From Pterobdella sp. o SKG-2022 (lineage: Eukaryota; Annelida; Clitellata; Hirudinida; Piscicolidae), in NCBI GenBank assembly GCA_964035795.1, contig OZ038323.1, positions 10,534,291 to 10,598,290 of the forward strand: a DNA stretch of 64,000 nucleotides, in the 5' to 3' direction. The translations under genes were made by a program, and so were the position numbers. The first letter of the stretch is position 1. Each line of letters begins with the position of its first letter. The notes beneath the pieces are model-generated. The model was given only the letters and a program-made list of their open reading frames with translations, had not been told where the DNA came from and searched no databases. Below are positions 31,601 through 45,200 of the stretch, piece after piece.

Positions 31601-34600
31601 AACTTTGCCTAGTACTAACATAATAGTATTAGATCTGAACAAAGGAACATAAATTGATATATTTAAATACATACTAAATATTAATAGAAGTATTTGAAAA
31701 CATAACATATGGCTTCATGGTAAGAGTCAACACACTGTTGTAGCAATGCCTTGAAGTTTCGATTTGTGGAGAAGTTTAGGAGACGGATTTCAGCGTGTAT
31801 ATAATTTATATATTCATATTTTAAAGTTTAAAATACAGAAGTGATATATGATAATATACTGTGGTGTTTTTAAATTTTTTTGCAGTGTAGATATTGATGA
31901 TGTTGGGAAGAAGAGGTGATTAAAGACAAGCTCTGTATAGGGGATTAGTTATGGGTTTTGGAAAACATGGTTAGAGTTTTGTTCAAAAACTTAAGCAAGC
32001 TTTTGGTAAGACATTATTAACTAGTTAATGCTTGCTTATATTATCGCTTTTGTTATCAATTTTTTAAGTTGATTTTGGTGACAATAATAATAATTTTTTT
32101 TTGTATATTAAAAAAATTATTTTTTTGAATTTTGTCTTAATGAGTCATTATTATTTATTTTTTTCATTATTATTTTTTTTAATGAGTTATTATTTTTTCA
32201 TTATCAGCTAGTCATTAGTTATTATTGAGCACTCAAAAAGCTTATGAGGTAGGTGAATGAAGCTTTTAATATACATTTCACTTCACAAAGTCTTATTTAT
32301 TTAAAAGATTTAAAAAAAATTTTTTTTTTAAATATTTTTATTTGATTATTCTTGTTTAAAATTTTTCTTTAATTTAAAAGTTTTCGTTTAAAACTCCCCC
32401 TATTGGCTTTTTAAATGCAATATAATGTCACTAAGCAGAACTCCGATTTGTTAACTACCTTAAAACTTTTGAAACTTTTCAAATTCCCAAACCAGGTTCA
32501 ATCAAGACGTTTTCTCAAACACTCATTCGAAGGTTTGTATGTTGTTTCGATTTAAAGTTGAAAGTGAACATTCGTTTAAAATTTATTTTAAATTTTAAAT
32601 AATTAGAACATCGTCAAATTGAGTTAAGTCGTTGAAAAGCTTTTATCAATTGAACTGTTAAAACTAAAAAAATATCAAATCGGAAACTTGAAATCTTTTT
32701 TAAAAAAATTTGCAGCGTATTTATTGATCATTCTGTAACTTGAATTCCTTCCAAACGAAGCCTCGTTGATGAATCACCCAGCACCCACCTCTCTTCATTT
32801 TTCACTCTCCCAACCCTTTTTTAAATCCAACGTTGCAAGCTTTAAGACAATTTGAAACGAATATAATCATTAAAGAAAGTATTTCTAGCTATCTAAAAAA
32901 AATTTTTTTATTTAAAAGCAAAAAAAAAACGAAAAGTCTTATTAGAGTTTAATTAATTTTATTTATGTACGAGCGAACGACAAACGGAAATACATATATA
33001 TTAGCCCACGACAGTGTAGCGCAGATGAGCTGATATGCTTTAATTATTTCGCAAATAATTCAAAAAAATACTTTAACCTCATATAATATATTGCTTTCAC
33101 AAAGAGATGTCTTCTTCTACATCACAAGCTTTAATGTGCCACACATTTCATCCTAATCACAATTTCAAACTTATTTCATTCGTTCTAGAATTTAAATTCC
33201 ACAAAATTGAAAAATGATTCTGAAACTTTTCCACTTAAAATTAATCATTTTCAAATTTAACACGTACACTTCCAATAAAATCATACCACAAAACGTCTAG
33301 TTTTTATTGAACCCGAGACATTACCAACCTAAAAGCCAACCCTACCAGCATTTTCTCAGCAAGATGCACAGCAAAAGACCGCCAAAACTACGCTTGGTCA
33401 CTTCAGAGGCACGAGGTGGTAGAGCTTTCAGGAGTTTTTGTTGCATTTCATATTTAACTTTTATCTATGTGTTTTTATTGATATTTTGAATGTTTTTAAT
33501 ATTGTTGTTTTTTATATATTTGGCGCCTCAATTGTTTTTTTGGTGCTATATAAATTGTCATTAGTATTAGAAATATTTATATCTTCTTACGCATGTGCAA
33601 AGTATTAAGATTTTTTATGCTCTTGTATTTTTCACATACATTTTCAAACGTTTCATATAAACAAAAAATTTTATGAATATTCTAGTTTTATTTCTTAACC
33701 ATATGCTTATACTTGGGCCACTCGATATAATACATATTACAGTTGTATATTTCACTGCAGCACGCGCAGAACCTCAATATATACATATACCTTGTATTGT
33801 TTTAAGCCGCCGTGTATGTCAAATCGCAAGGAAAATTTAATTGTATTAGTATACATGCAAGGGTATAGGCGCGCGTGTATTTAGTCTGTATATCCAAAAA
33901 AAGAAAATAAATATACCATACTGGGTGCAATTAAGAGTTTCTACTTGGTACAACTAATTACTTTGTATAGTCAGCTGTAATAGAAATAGGTTTAAAAGGC
34001 ATGTTTAAAATTAATGCAGTTTGCATCGATAAGTGAAGTTGTGAAAGCTGTAGTTGTTTTTAAATTTAGTTGTCAACGGTTGAATATTTTATTTACTGGT
34101 CCTTGTTGAAAAGTTTGTCATTTCAGTTATTTTTCAGATTAAAATATTTATCAAAATAATTTTCAAAAATAAATTTAAAAAAATTTTTCTTGAATTCATA
34201 TAATAATTTCCTTTTTGAGCAATTTTTTGTTAGAATTAGTTACAGTCACTAAACTTCTCGCCTTATTTCTCTGAAAGCGAAAAATTTTTCGAATTATTTA
34301 AAAGTAAATTCCGAATATTTCGCAGTCTAATTCTTGAAGATTAAATCTGTGAGCAAATGAAAATTGAATCTATTTCCGGAAACAATTTGGAATCTCATTA
34401 AGGTAAGCTTCATTATATTTGAATAATAGTAATAAAAACACAAATAAAAAATGATAATATTATTTCTATTATGCATTGAAATAAAATATTTGTGATAAAA
34501 TGCCGGCAAGTTTTTTGAATTTAGGAGAAATAATTAAAAACAAAGAATATTCTGCGACAAAACTTCAATATGCCGCCATACCTGATGTATTCCGAACCAA

Positions 34601-36702
34601 AGTAAATTTTATAAGCTAAAAGCACTACTCAGTTGACAAATATATAAAAATTAAAAACTCAAAAATAGTTTAAAAGCTGAAAATAGGGTGAAATGAAAAG
34701 CGATAAGAGTTAAAATAGAACAAAAAGTGAAGAGCAATTCATAAAATTACTAGCCGCTTGAATGCCGCCTGTATGGAAATTGATTTATGAAATTTCAAAC
34801 GGAAGTCCGCTCCGAAAACGTTCACATGACAACGCAACCACAATAACGACATCAATAGCAACTTTCTTAATTACATGCGAGCTTGTATATCTCTCTCTTT
34901 TTGATTCGCCATTTTGATGCTTTTTAAGCATTATTTAAAAGTGAAATTGATAAATTTTGAAAGACTTGAGCCATGTTTTTTGAAGTTTTAAAATATAAAC
35001 GTCATTTTGAAATTTATCTAACACTTTTTTGGACATTTTTATTTGAGTTTTTGAAGTTGATTTCATCAAAAATGGCACTCGGATGAAGTTCTAAAATCTT
35101 AATAATTTGAAATTTCCCAATGAAAAATTAACGAAAGTTATTATGACATGATTTTTTTAAAAATTTGAATTCACGTGCATCAAAAACTAAAAAACTTCAC
35201 TGCAAAATGATTTCCTATGAACACAATCACCCTGAAGTTCGGAATGCATTGCAACTGCCCGACTCAATGAAAATGGCGGAAGAAGTTTCTTTATAAATCT
35301 CCTATTACAATGTTGTTATGAATTGAAGTTCAAATTTCTAGTTATATTTTTGTATATACAAAAAATTTTGTGGTGTAAAAAAAGCTGAACCAAATCCATA
35401 AAAGTTGGAGTCCCGTCTACATAGCACCTCAAAGCCACCCTAACTGAGTTTATGCGTGCAGTACAACCCCTGACGTCACACTATTTATAATGAACCAATT
35501 AAGTTATGGATACAATTAAAGAGCACTAATCATAACAGCTGTCACAAAGATGTTTATGGAGGTGACGTGAGATAAGAAATGAAAAACTTTCTTGTGAAAT
35601 TTCACGTTAATATTTATGTAACATAGATAGTATGGTGCAGTGGTTCTCCATGTTTCAGTCGCGCTTAATTTCTTGATTGAAGATATTTATATTTTATCTC
35701 ACTTGAAAAATTTTTTAAGAACTTCCATCATGTTGCTGTTGAATAATTAATGGCCATCTTGTGAATATTGCATTATTGAAACCAAAATCTTTTAAACTTT
35801 TTATTCAAAATAATTTGAAAAAAATCATTATATAATGATTAGCTTTTTGTGTTGATGAGAGTAATGCTGAGGATTGCAAGATTTTTGCTGGCCAATCTTG
35901 TAATTACCTCCAGTCTTCATCAAATCAATTTTATTTTTTTTTATTTTTCTTTATTTTTTATTTTATTTTCATTTTATTGTTTTATTTCATTATATATTCC
36001 ATATTCCTTTGCATCTTTGCAATTTCACTCATCTCTATGAAATTCAACGAGAAAAATTCATTTATTTTTCATACAGAATTTTTAATCATAACAGTTTTGA
36101 GTTGGTCATGAGAAGTTTTCCTATCATAAGATTGACGTTGAAATCTTCTCCATCACACAGAACAACAACGCATATGAATAATGCTCGTTTTTGTTTGTGT
36201 GTTTGTACTTGTGCCTCCGTTTTTTTATTTTATCTGTTTTGGTTTTATATGTGTGTATGTTCTTTTATGTGTTTATATTTGTTTCCATGTTTTTTTCGTA
36301 TGAGTCTAAACAGTTCTCTCAATGTGTTTATTAGTTTCAATAACTGTTTTCGTCTGTATGTTTGTTTTAAATCCTTACAAGCAAACAATTTGCGTAGCTT
36401 GTATTTAAATCTCTGAAATTAATTTTTTTGATTTATTTGTTTGTCATTCATCAATTAGAGATTACATGTATTGTTTTTCTGAGAATTTTCGCATTTCAAT
36501 GACTGATCCTTCGAAACAGAGTTGAGAAAACGGTTATGAAAGCAATCTTCAGAGTTGAATACATAATAACCGCCATATCATTGTTTTTATTTTAAAACTT
36601 ATATTATCATGTTTGAATTATTATTATTTTTTATCTTTTTTTTAAATTATTATTTTTATTATTTTTATTATTTCTATTATTGTTAGTATTTCTATTAATT
36701 TT
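28651..36702. other. AT-rich noncoding sequence
   Basis: Eight kb of A/T-rich DNA without a protein-like open frame. Includes a 31-bp duplication at about 29,322-29,372 (CTCTATATACATATAATA occurs twice), an A/C-rich block (about 30,800-31,000), TTATTATT tracts (about 31,190-31,330 and 32,080-32,220) and T runs. No RNA gene recognised. Confidence 0.4.
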
Positions 36703-36858
36703 ATTCTTGTTATTGTTTTTATTCTTGTTATTGTTTTTATTCTTGTTATTGTTTTTATTTTTGTTATTGTTTTTATTCTTGTTATTGTTTTTATTCTTGT
36801 TATTGTTTTTATTCTTGTTTTTATTCTTGTTATTGTTTTTATTGTTATTTTTATTTTG
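36703..36858. repeat. 18-bp tandem array, unit ATTCTTGTTATTGTTTTT
   Basis: About eight copies of the 18-base unit with single-base changes and one 12-base partial copy. The leucine/phenylalanine frame it opens is a by-product of the repeat. Confidence 0.9.
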
Positions 36859-39800
36859 GTAATGGTATAAACTTTTTAAATCGTGCAGTATTTTATATTC
36901 ATACCCTGCCTCCTAATATCTTTCTTAATTTATTATTTTTTTATATTTTTATTTTCATGAAATTTCCATTATTTATGCCGTGATGTTTTATTATTATCAT
37001 TATTATTATTCTTATTGTTTCATTTTTTTATTCTCCTATTCAATTCATGTCATCTTTACACATACATACCAACATTTCTTCAACATCCTCCTATGTTATT
37101 TATTTTATTTTTAAATATTATAAGTTTTATTATCGAATTTCGGCCATCTTGAAGGTTTTTGCTTCATAAGCTCATGAGCCGTTCCAGTGTTTTGTATTTT
37201 TGTTTTTATGAATTTGTGTTGTTATATGTGTGTTTGTGTTTATATGTGATTTTTCGTGTGTGGGTGTTCTCTGTGTGTTTATTCCTAGTTGCGTTTTTTT
37301 GTATGAAAGTTGATTTTTAATAGTTTTGTTTTATTTGTTTTTTTAAGTTTTTAGATTTGAAAAAAATTTTTTACTTTAATTATTTTTTTGTACTTCGTTG
37401 TTTCATAAGTAAATTGTTTTTCCAGCAAGGCTTGGCCAAGCCATTTGCATTTTTATTAAAATACCTCTTCTACCAAATTTTCTCCGTTTAATATTATGCA
37501 TTTTGCCAATGTTTAAAAACTCTATTTTTTGCACGAAGGCTTGAATATCTTCATAGTGAGATTTCATTATTTATGTATGAAGCGTTAGTGTTTTTTATGT
37601 AATTTCTTTGCGCTTTTTGCTGTTAATATTTAAGTCTACTTTTAGTTTTTTTAATATTTTTTATTGAGTTTATTTTTAGTTAGTTTCAAATTTTGTATTA
37701 AGTTCATTTTTGCTCAGCTTCACTTGTTTAAACCAAGTGTTATTTATTCAAATTGATTTTTCAATATAAAAAACAAAACTTCAAGATTCTCCATCAAGTT
37801 TCACTGAGTTTCAGTCACGCCAAATGTGTAAAAACTTAAGTAGTGTTAATCAATCTATCTTTTAACTCAGTTTTTGTTTACCTCATGTTTAAATAAGTGT
37901 TTATGATTTGTATTTATCCTCTCACGTGTATATGTGTCATTTTTTGTAGCTGTGTATCTATTTTATGCTCAGTGAGTTTTTATTTACACGTAGAGAAGTA
38001 TTTTTTAATTATATTTATTTGTATTATTTTTATTATGTATAAAAGATTTTTGGTTTTATGTATGTGAATCTTTTGTATTTATACATAATTACATTTTGTG
38101 CATAAATTCTTTTAAATACAAGTTCTGTATATGTAAATAAATTCATTTTTATTTCCATCCAAGTTGTATGGATTTCTTCGGGTCTGTAAATTGTTTCCCA
38201 TAACCTCATACATCCTCCATTAAAATTTTGCGTTCTCGTGTTTGAAATAGTGGATGTAAGCCCAGTCTGATGGATGACGAGGCAGTGAGCGATATGAAAT
38301 GTGGAGTGATTGATGGGAGGTTTTAATTCCATTCTGAATTTTTTAATTGCTAATTCATTTCGAGAAATTTTGTTATATAAATGTTTTTTTATGGATTAAG
38401 CGCGGTGTTTTTGTGTGTGCTTTTGATTGTTTAAACCTTGGTTTATAATTATTTTTTTTATAATTTTGAATTTTATATTTTTTTGAACTTCAAGTTTTTT
38501 ATGACAATGTTAGGTTATTTTGCTGGTTTAATTAAGATCTTCTTTTGACTTTTGGTAAACAGCTTTAATATGAATTTAAATTAATTTTTAAAACTTTCTT
38601 CATAAAAAGTCAAACTTTTTCTAAAAACTTTAAATAAATCAAATATAATCCAATCAAAAATTTTAAAACAAAAAATTAAAAAGGAAAAACATTTAGACGC
38701 ACAGTTTCAATTGAACCCAAAACTCCGAAAAAACTTATAAATTATTCAATAAAAAAACAAATAAACTCCCAACTAGCCCATTAAAGAACAGCTCACCGTA
38801 TCAAACCTCTCAGTGGGTTCAGACACCAAGCTAACTATAAATCTCACCCAATAAAACGCTCATTTTTTAAAACTTCATTAGAACTATTTCAAAGCTTATT
38901 CGACTACTTCCTGGGCTGCTATAGAAAGAGATGTTATAACGTGTAAAAGTCCCTTCAAAAGTTTTGTTTCACGTTTTGATGTTTCAGTTCCATTGAAGTT
39001 TTTTACGAGGTGTAAATCTTGTTTCAAAATTTTTCTGCCAAAAATTGTTTTTTGAAATTTTAAAGAGTCTGTGCAAAGTTAAATCTGGACATAAAATGTA
39101 ATTAAGAGATGGCTAAATGGCTCCAAAACTCATTGGCGATTTAGCTTCGTACTCAAAATCACATAGAATTTAGTGGTAAAATATAACACAAAGAGGTTCA
39201 AAAGCTTATGGCATTAAATGCAATTGCTCACATAATGACAAGCACACACGCATGAATGGAACAGAATAGCTTGAAAAGCACGATGCTGAGAGAGAACTCC
39301 AAGATCTTCATTGAAGAAAACAACCGCAAGAAGCTTCCTTATAAACACCACCTTATCGACTTAAATCATCACTCTATAATGTGAAATCTCCTTGAATGTT
39401 TGTACTAACGAAAAACTGTTTTTTTCTACAAGCACCTTCGTTCTTCGCAGCATCTCAATGCATAAGCAAGAACAAGACATGAAGAAAGCTTGCACAAACG
39501 TCATAGGTTGTTGTTGATAGGAATGTTCTCATGCACCCATAACAACAGCTCAGCTGTTTCATCACATTTCTCATTATACTCACTTTTCTACATTCGTCAT
39601 CACAGACCTCCCCATCCCTTTCATCACATCCATCTTCACATCCTTCATCACGTCCATTGTCACATTCCTCATCACGCTTCCTTCAAAATTTACCTATACC
39701 ATAGTTTTTTCCATCCATAATTTTCATACACCCATGAAATATATTATTTTGTAAATTGCGAGCTATGTAAATCATGAAAACTAAAATGAGCATGTTAATA

Positions 39801-42069
39801 AAATTTTTTACTAACGGTTCATAATGATTTTTAGACAATTTCTCATGGCAAGTGGTAAAAGGTTATAGCGGACATATTGAATGATGAATTCCATAGTTGC
39901 CATATAACTATAGTTGAATTTGAAATTTATAAATAAATCTTGCATGCTTACATGCATAAAATTTGTAAAGATAATTAAGATAATTTTGGTTTGCCTATGC
40001 ACACTCATTAAATAAGGTCTATTTATTCAGTTGGATAAATAGGATTTTTAAAAATTTTTAAAAGAAATGAAATGAAGTTGAGGTTGCGGGAATTGTTTCG
40101 AATGTTGAAAATTTTTTTTTTCTCAACTATGAATGGATCAAAATTTAAAACACTTTTATAAACTGAACTATACAAATATTTCGCAAGTGGAAGACACAAC
40201 TGATTTGATGAATTTGTTTCGAGTGATGGATTGGTTTTGAATTAAAAATTAAACCTAAATTAGTTATTAATTTTAAGTTATCGATTGATTCGCAATTGAT
40301 TCTAAATGACAAAAAACGCTGGAAACTCGAGCAATTTTTCTTAAATTATAACAAAAGAACAAACAAAACAACAACAAAAATCATAAAAATATAAACAAAA
40401 ATAAAAACAAAAAATTATAACCAACGGAAAAATATACAATAACAACAAAATAATAAAAAACAATATAACAAACTTTGAATAACTTTTTATTCTCAATTTT
40501 TTATGAGAAATTTTTTGATACATTTATTTATAAAAAACTAAAATTTTCGATAAGTGCAACCTTATCATAAATCATTAATAATTATATAATAAACTAAACA
40601 ACAAAGTATGGAACGATTCTAAAGATAACTATTGGCGCTAATTTTTTGACTGCAAGCCATTAAAAAAAGTTTTCTGATCATTAATCAAAAAGCTGAAATA
40701 AAAATAATTATTTTTGCTGTTCATTAAAAGTCTCATGCGGAAATATCGTGTGAAAAAAGCAGTAAAAGGGACCCATAAATTAGGAATGTGGACTTCAAAG
40801 ACTGCATTTGGACATGGCTTTTGGTAATAATGCGATTATGCTCAAGGGTTGATATGTGTTTTTGAAGCACAAAAAAAACAAAGCTTTTATGAACAATTTC
40901 AAAAAGTTTTGGATAAATATTAGCATCTCCTTCTGTTTAGGAGGCAAGATGAGTGGCTGTTTACCATTTGATATGACATTTTTTTTGCTTATCGTATAAT
41001 TATATAAATTTTATTTTTATGAACATATCACTAAAATAGAAATAAACACTAAGATTTCATTAAGAAAATTGTTACACTAAGCTTTTCGTAAGAATATCTT
41101 ACATTATTAGCTGTAAAAATATTGGTAAAGAAAAAGTTTAAACCAATACTTTAAAATCGTTCCCAATTTTTCTGCATTTTTCATCTTAAATATTTAATAT
41201 TGTAATTAAAAATATTTAAACTTTTTATATAACGCGTTATACAATTAACACCAAGTGTCCTGATGTTTTGTCTGTGAGTAAGACGGAAAACGCACTTGTG
41301 TTGTGCAAGGTGGCAAAAATTCTGCTCACTGCTTCGATGTTTGAACGTATATTTGGATGTTAGGAATCTGTTATGAACTAATTAATCTTTTTATTATATT
41401 TTTTCGTTTTCTTTTTTATTTTTTTTGATATTTTTTTTTGTTTATATTTTTTATTAATATTTAATTGATGATAATACTTTGTATTTTCTCATGGTAATTT
41501 TTTTTCATGAATTCTTTTGTTTCATGAATATTGCATGAGATTCTTATAATAGGCCTTCGATGAAGTTTTGGAAAATTTTTATATAAAAACCAAAGTTTGT
41601 TTCTAATTGAAAAATCTAAAATTACCGCTGATAAAAAAAATCAAAATTAATAAATAAAAAATTATTTGCAACCAAGTGGGAAAAATAAAAATAAAATAAT
41701 AAGCGCAAAAAAAAAATTAATAAATTGACACTCAAAAAGGAAGAAGTTCATACAATAACAAAAAAAAACAGCAAAAATAAAAAAAACAAAAAAAACTCGA
41801 AAACCAATCAAAAATCCCACAAAACTTGAGTAAATCTCACCAGCCTAACTCATAGCTTTATAACACTTCAAAATTCACTGCCTTTAAGCACACACAACAA
41901 TCCATCAAAAACTCAAACCTCTTTGATAGCCTATCAATACCTGGGATTGATTTTTTACCTTATTCTCTGCTATCTCAAGCTTATCAGCTTCACATCTGTA
42001 ATGGCGTTTCCGGTGTCTATTCTATTAAAGGTCCTTGAGATTATTGATTTTTTCAAAAGCCAAACCGTA
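36859..42069. other. AT-rich noncoding sequence
   Basis: T-rich and A-rich tracts alternate. A slightly GC-richer segment at about 38,140-38,340 contains a 99-codon minus-strand frame without recognisable domains. A/C-rich low complexity at about 40,350-40,460. No RNA gene seen. Confidence 0.4.
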
Positions 42070-42213
42070 AAATGAATATAATTTCAGCACACTAGTAAGT
42101 TTATTAAGATACGAAGCTTTTCGTTAACAACGTAACATTTTCAAGATGCTTGTTACGTTGTAACATCTTCGTATCTTAATAAACTTACTAGTGTTCTGAA
42201 GTTATATTCATTT
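42070..42213. mobile_element. Fold-back element: near-perfect 144-bp inverted repeat
   Basis: The left arm (42070-42137, beginning AAATGAATATAATTTCAG) is the reverse complement of the right arm (42151-42213, ending TGAAGTTATATTCATTT) apart from two substitutions and a short length difference near GATACGAAG. The arms meet at a 13-base loop. No clear target-site duplication or coding capacity. A small MITE or fold-back transposon is likely; a structured RNA gene or a local inverted duplication are alternatives. Confidence 0.7.
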
Positions 42214-45200
42214 CTTGGAATTATTGTGTCATTATTTTAATATCTTTGGTTATATTTGTTATTTAATTATATGTATAATTATTTTGTATATAGGTATGAG
42301 TGTTGTTATTATAATTATATTTTTCATTTATTATTATCAGATTAATAAAATTTTCGTTTTTTTTATAAATAGAATTATTCAATTATTATTTAATTTTTAT
42401 AAATTATTTAGTCAAAGCTATTTCTTTGAAATTATTTTTGTTATTAAAAAGCCGAGGCATACAAAACACAATCTAGCCACATAAAAAGGAATAATTTATA
42501 TTCGGCACATTTCTCATGATAATAATATCAATAATAATATTAAAATAAAAAATAACTGCAATAAAAATATGAATAAAAAAAAAATTAATTTATATTTTCA
42601 GTAATGATGGTATAAATAATGGTGAACCAAAATAATTATTAATAATTTCAGACATTCTTTATGCGAATAAAAAATTAATAACAAAAATGATAAATAATAT
42701 AAAAATAATAGCGTAAATAAGAAAAAAACAATACAAACAAAAATAATGGCGTTTAAAATAACGATATTAATGAAATGGTATTTTACTTAGCCAGACTCAT
42801 GCATCAATATTCCTGTGGAAAAAAACGAAGAAAAAATTCAATAAATTTTCACAGGAATTAAAAAGGAATGGCAAATAAAGATTTCCGAAGATATACCTAT
42901 TGTCAGAATGCCACCACGTGACCTGACGTGACCCTTAGGTCGAACGTCATTGGTTGACAAATGCTACGTTTAAATGGAAGTTCCAAGAATCTATTTATAG
43001 TAGGGGTTTAGCTTGCATTTTATTGGGTGGTTAGGCGTCGATGGGTAAAAGTGCAGTTTAATTTTGTTAAATGTTTAGTTTTATTTTGTATTGGATTTTT
43101 TTATTTAGTTTTTAAATCCACTTTTCTCATGGATTCTTCCACCACAACACAGCATGTTCTTGCACAATGTATTCAAATGCTTTTAAATAAAACTAACTTT
43201 AGATGAAACCAAATCATTTTGCGTTTCTTTCAAGTACTTGCCAAAGAGCGAATATCATCAGTTTAACGTCAAAAGATATTAGTTCGAAATATTTGGCGGT
43301 AGAAAAAAAATAAAACAAGGCTGATAACTGACTTTCATAAAATGCTGAATATAGATAAGCTTTGATGTGTTAATATTTATAATAATTGATTGGAAATTAG
43401 AAAAATATATTATATTTTACTAATTGTAAGGAATAATGATAAAAGTTCTATTATATTATCATAAGTAATATTAGAAGTTGTTGGAAATATACGTGCTTTC
43501 GATTGTCCATAATTCAAAAATTTGTCAAACTGCTTGAAAAATAATATTCTTTTTTAAGAAAACATTGAATTTTTAGAACATTCTATTCCATTTATCGCCA
43601 TTATTCAAGTTTTTAATATTTTATAATTGAAATCACTATGAATTTGATATTATCAGTAACAAATAATATTAATTTCTATTATTAATATTAATACTGTTAT
43701 CAGTGTTTTTTAAATTTTTTGTGGTTATCATAATATTGGTACTAGTAGAAAATTTAATAAATTTACTTCAAGGCCATTACAATCCTTGGAGTTAATTATG
43801 GAAAAATCCTGCGTAGCCCAAATTTCAGTCTGTCTTGTTAAAAAAATTCAATTTAAAAAACTGTTTTCTCATTCTTTTTAATAAATCACTTCTATACCAC
43901 ATTGGCAAACATTTCTACGTATATTGATGGAGGTGTTTGTAGGTTTTTAAATATGATAAGTCCCATAATAAAATTAATTTGAATTTAATAATACAAAATT
44001 TAGTATCAGTTTTGTTATAATTCGAAACCAAAAACTATAATTATCAATTTGAACATGAGAAATAACGTCTATAAAATGATCTCCACGCTTGAAACTGCGT
44101 TGAAAATCTTTCAAAGGAGTTTTTGGAGCAATTCAGCTACTTGAAAAAATGCCTCTTGAGATTTAAACTAGGAAAATCTTCATTGCTTTTTTTTCACAAT
44201 TTTCCACGCTTTGGTGGTCTTTAATATCATTTTATTTCAATTTCTCAAAGGTTTTCAAGGGAGTTAGATATAATTTTTCCAAATTTAAATCATCATCTTC
44301 ATGTGGGTATTCTCATGGCATCTTCACTATTACCCTTATAAGCCTTATTATTAAGGGAAGCTTTTTAATTACAAGTTTCACCTCCGTGCCACTGTATTTT
44401 GTATTGTTCTAAATAAAATTCTTAAGTAAATAAAATTTTAAATCAAGTATTTCAAGCCAAATTTTGTTTTTCGATATATATATATTCAATTAAATGTTCA
44501 TAATGGTAAATCACACGACTGTATTTGAAGCTTTATTTACTTGCAGATTTCAATCAACGAAAAACAACGCTTCAAAAAATATCTTTATTTTTCATAACCT
44601 TGCAAGCAGGCTTGGTTATATGAAGAAATCAAAAAAATCAGATAGAGGCAAGCTTTTATAAGTTCAGCTTTATCATAACACGTCAGTTCATAACTTTATC
44701 TGTGCTTTCGCTGCTTTTCAGTTAATTTTCTATTTTTTCAGTTACTTGAATGTGTTTTTGGGGAAATTGTTTCAAGAATTAATTCAAAGAAATGAAAAAA
44801 TGAATGTCTGTTATAAAATAAGTTAAAAAAATACATAAATCAAAAATAAATAGATATAAAAATAAGAACAAAAACAAAAAATCTTAATAATAAAAAAACA
44901 AATAAAAAAGCAATAACCTATAAAGTAAATGGGGCACATCCTTAAGAACCTAAACATGCTAAATGCTGCCCTGATCACACATAGAGGACTTAATCGCAAT
45001 TTGTTGTAATTAGTGTATTCTTCATGGTTCTTTTATCGTTTGCCCTTTAATTTATTCTGCTTTTTTATCTCATTCCATATTTCGTTTGGATTTGGTCTTT
45101 TGTTTGTGTCTGTTTTTGGTTTTGTTGTCATTGGTGAGTTTTTGTTGTATTTTTCAGTTTTTTTTGTTAGATTCTCAGGCATTGTTTAAAGTTTACAAAC

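Noticed and set aside
36680..36862. Leu/Phe-rich open frame resembling a membrane protein
   Set aside because: Product of the 18-bp repeat; no variation expected of a protein and no start context.
38033..38332. 99-codon minus-strand frame in a GC-richer patch
   Set aside because: No domain, and the frame runs into very AT-rich sequence. Might be a transposon relic but nothing supports it.
42809..42858. ATTCCTGTG / CACAGGAAT hairpin
   Set aside because: Nine pairs over a 32-base loop are expected by chance in a window of this size.
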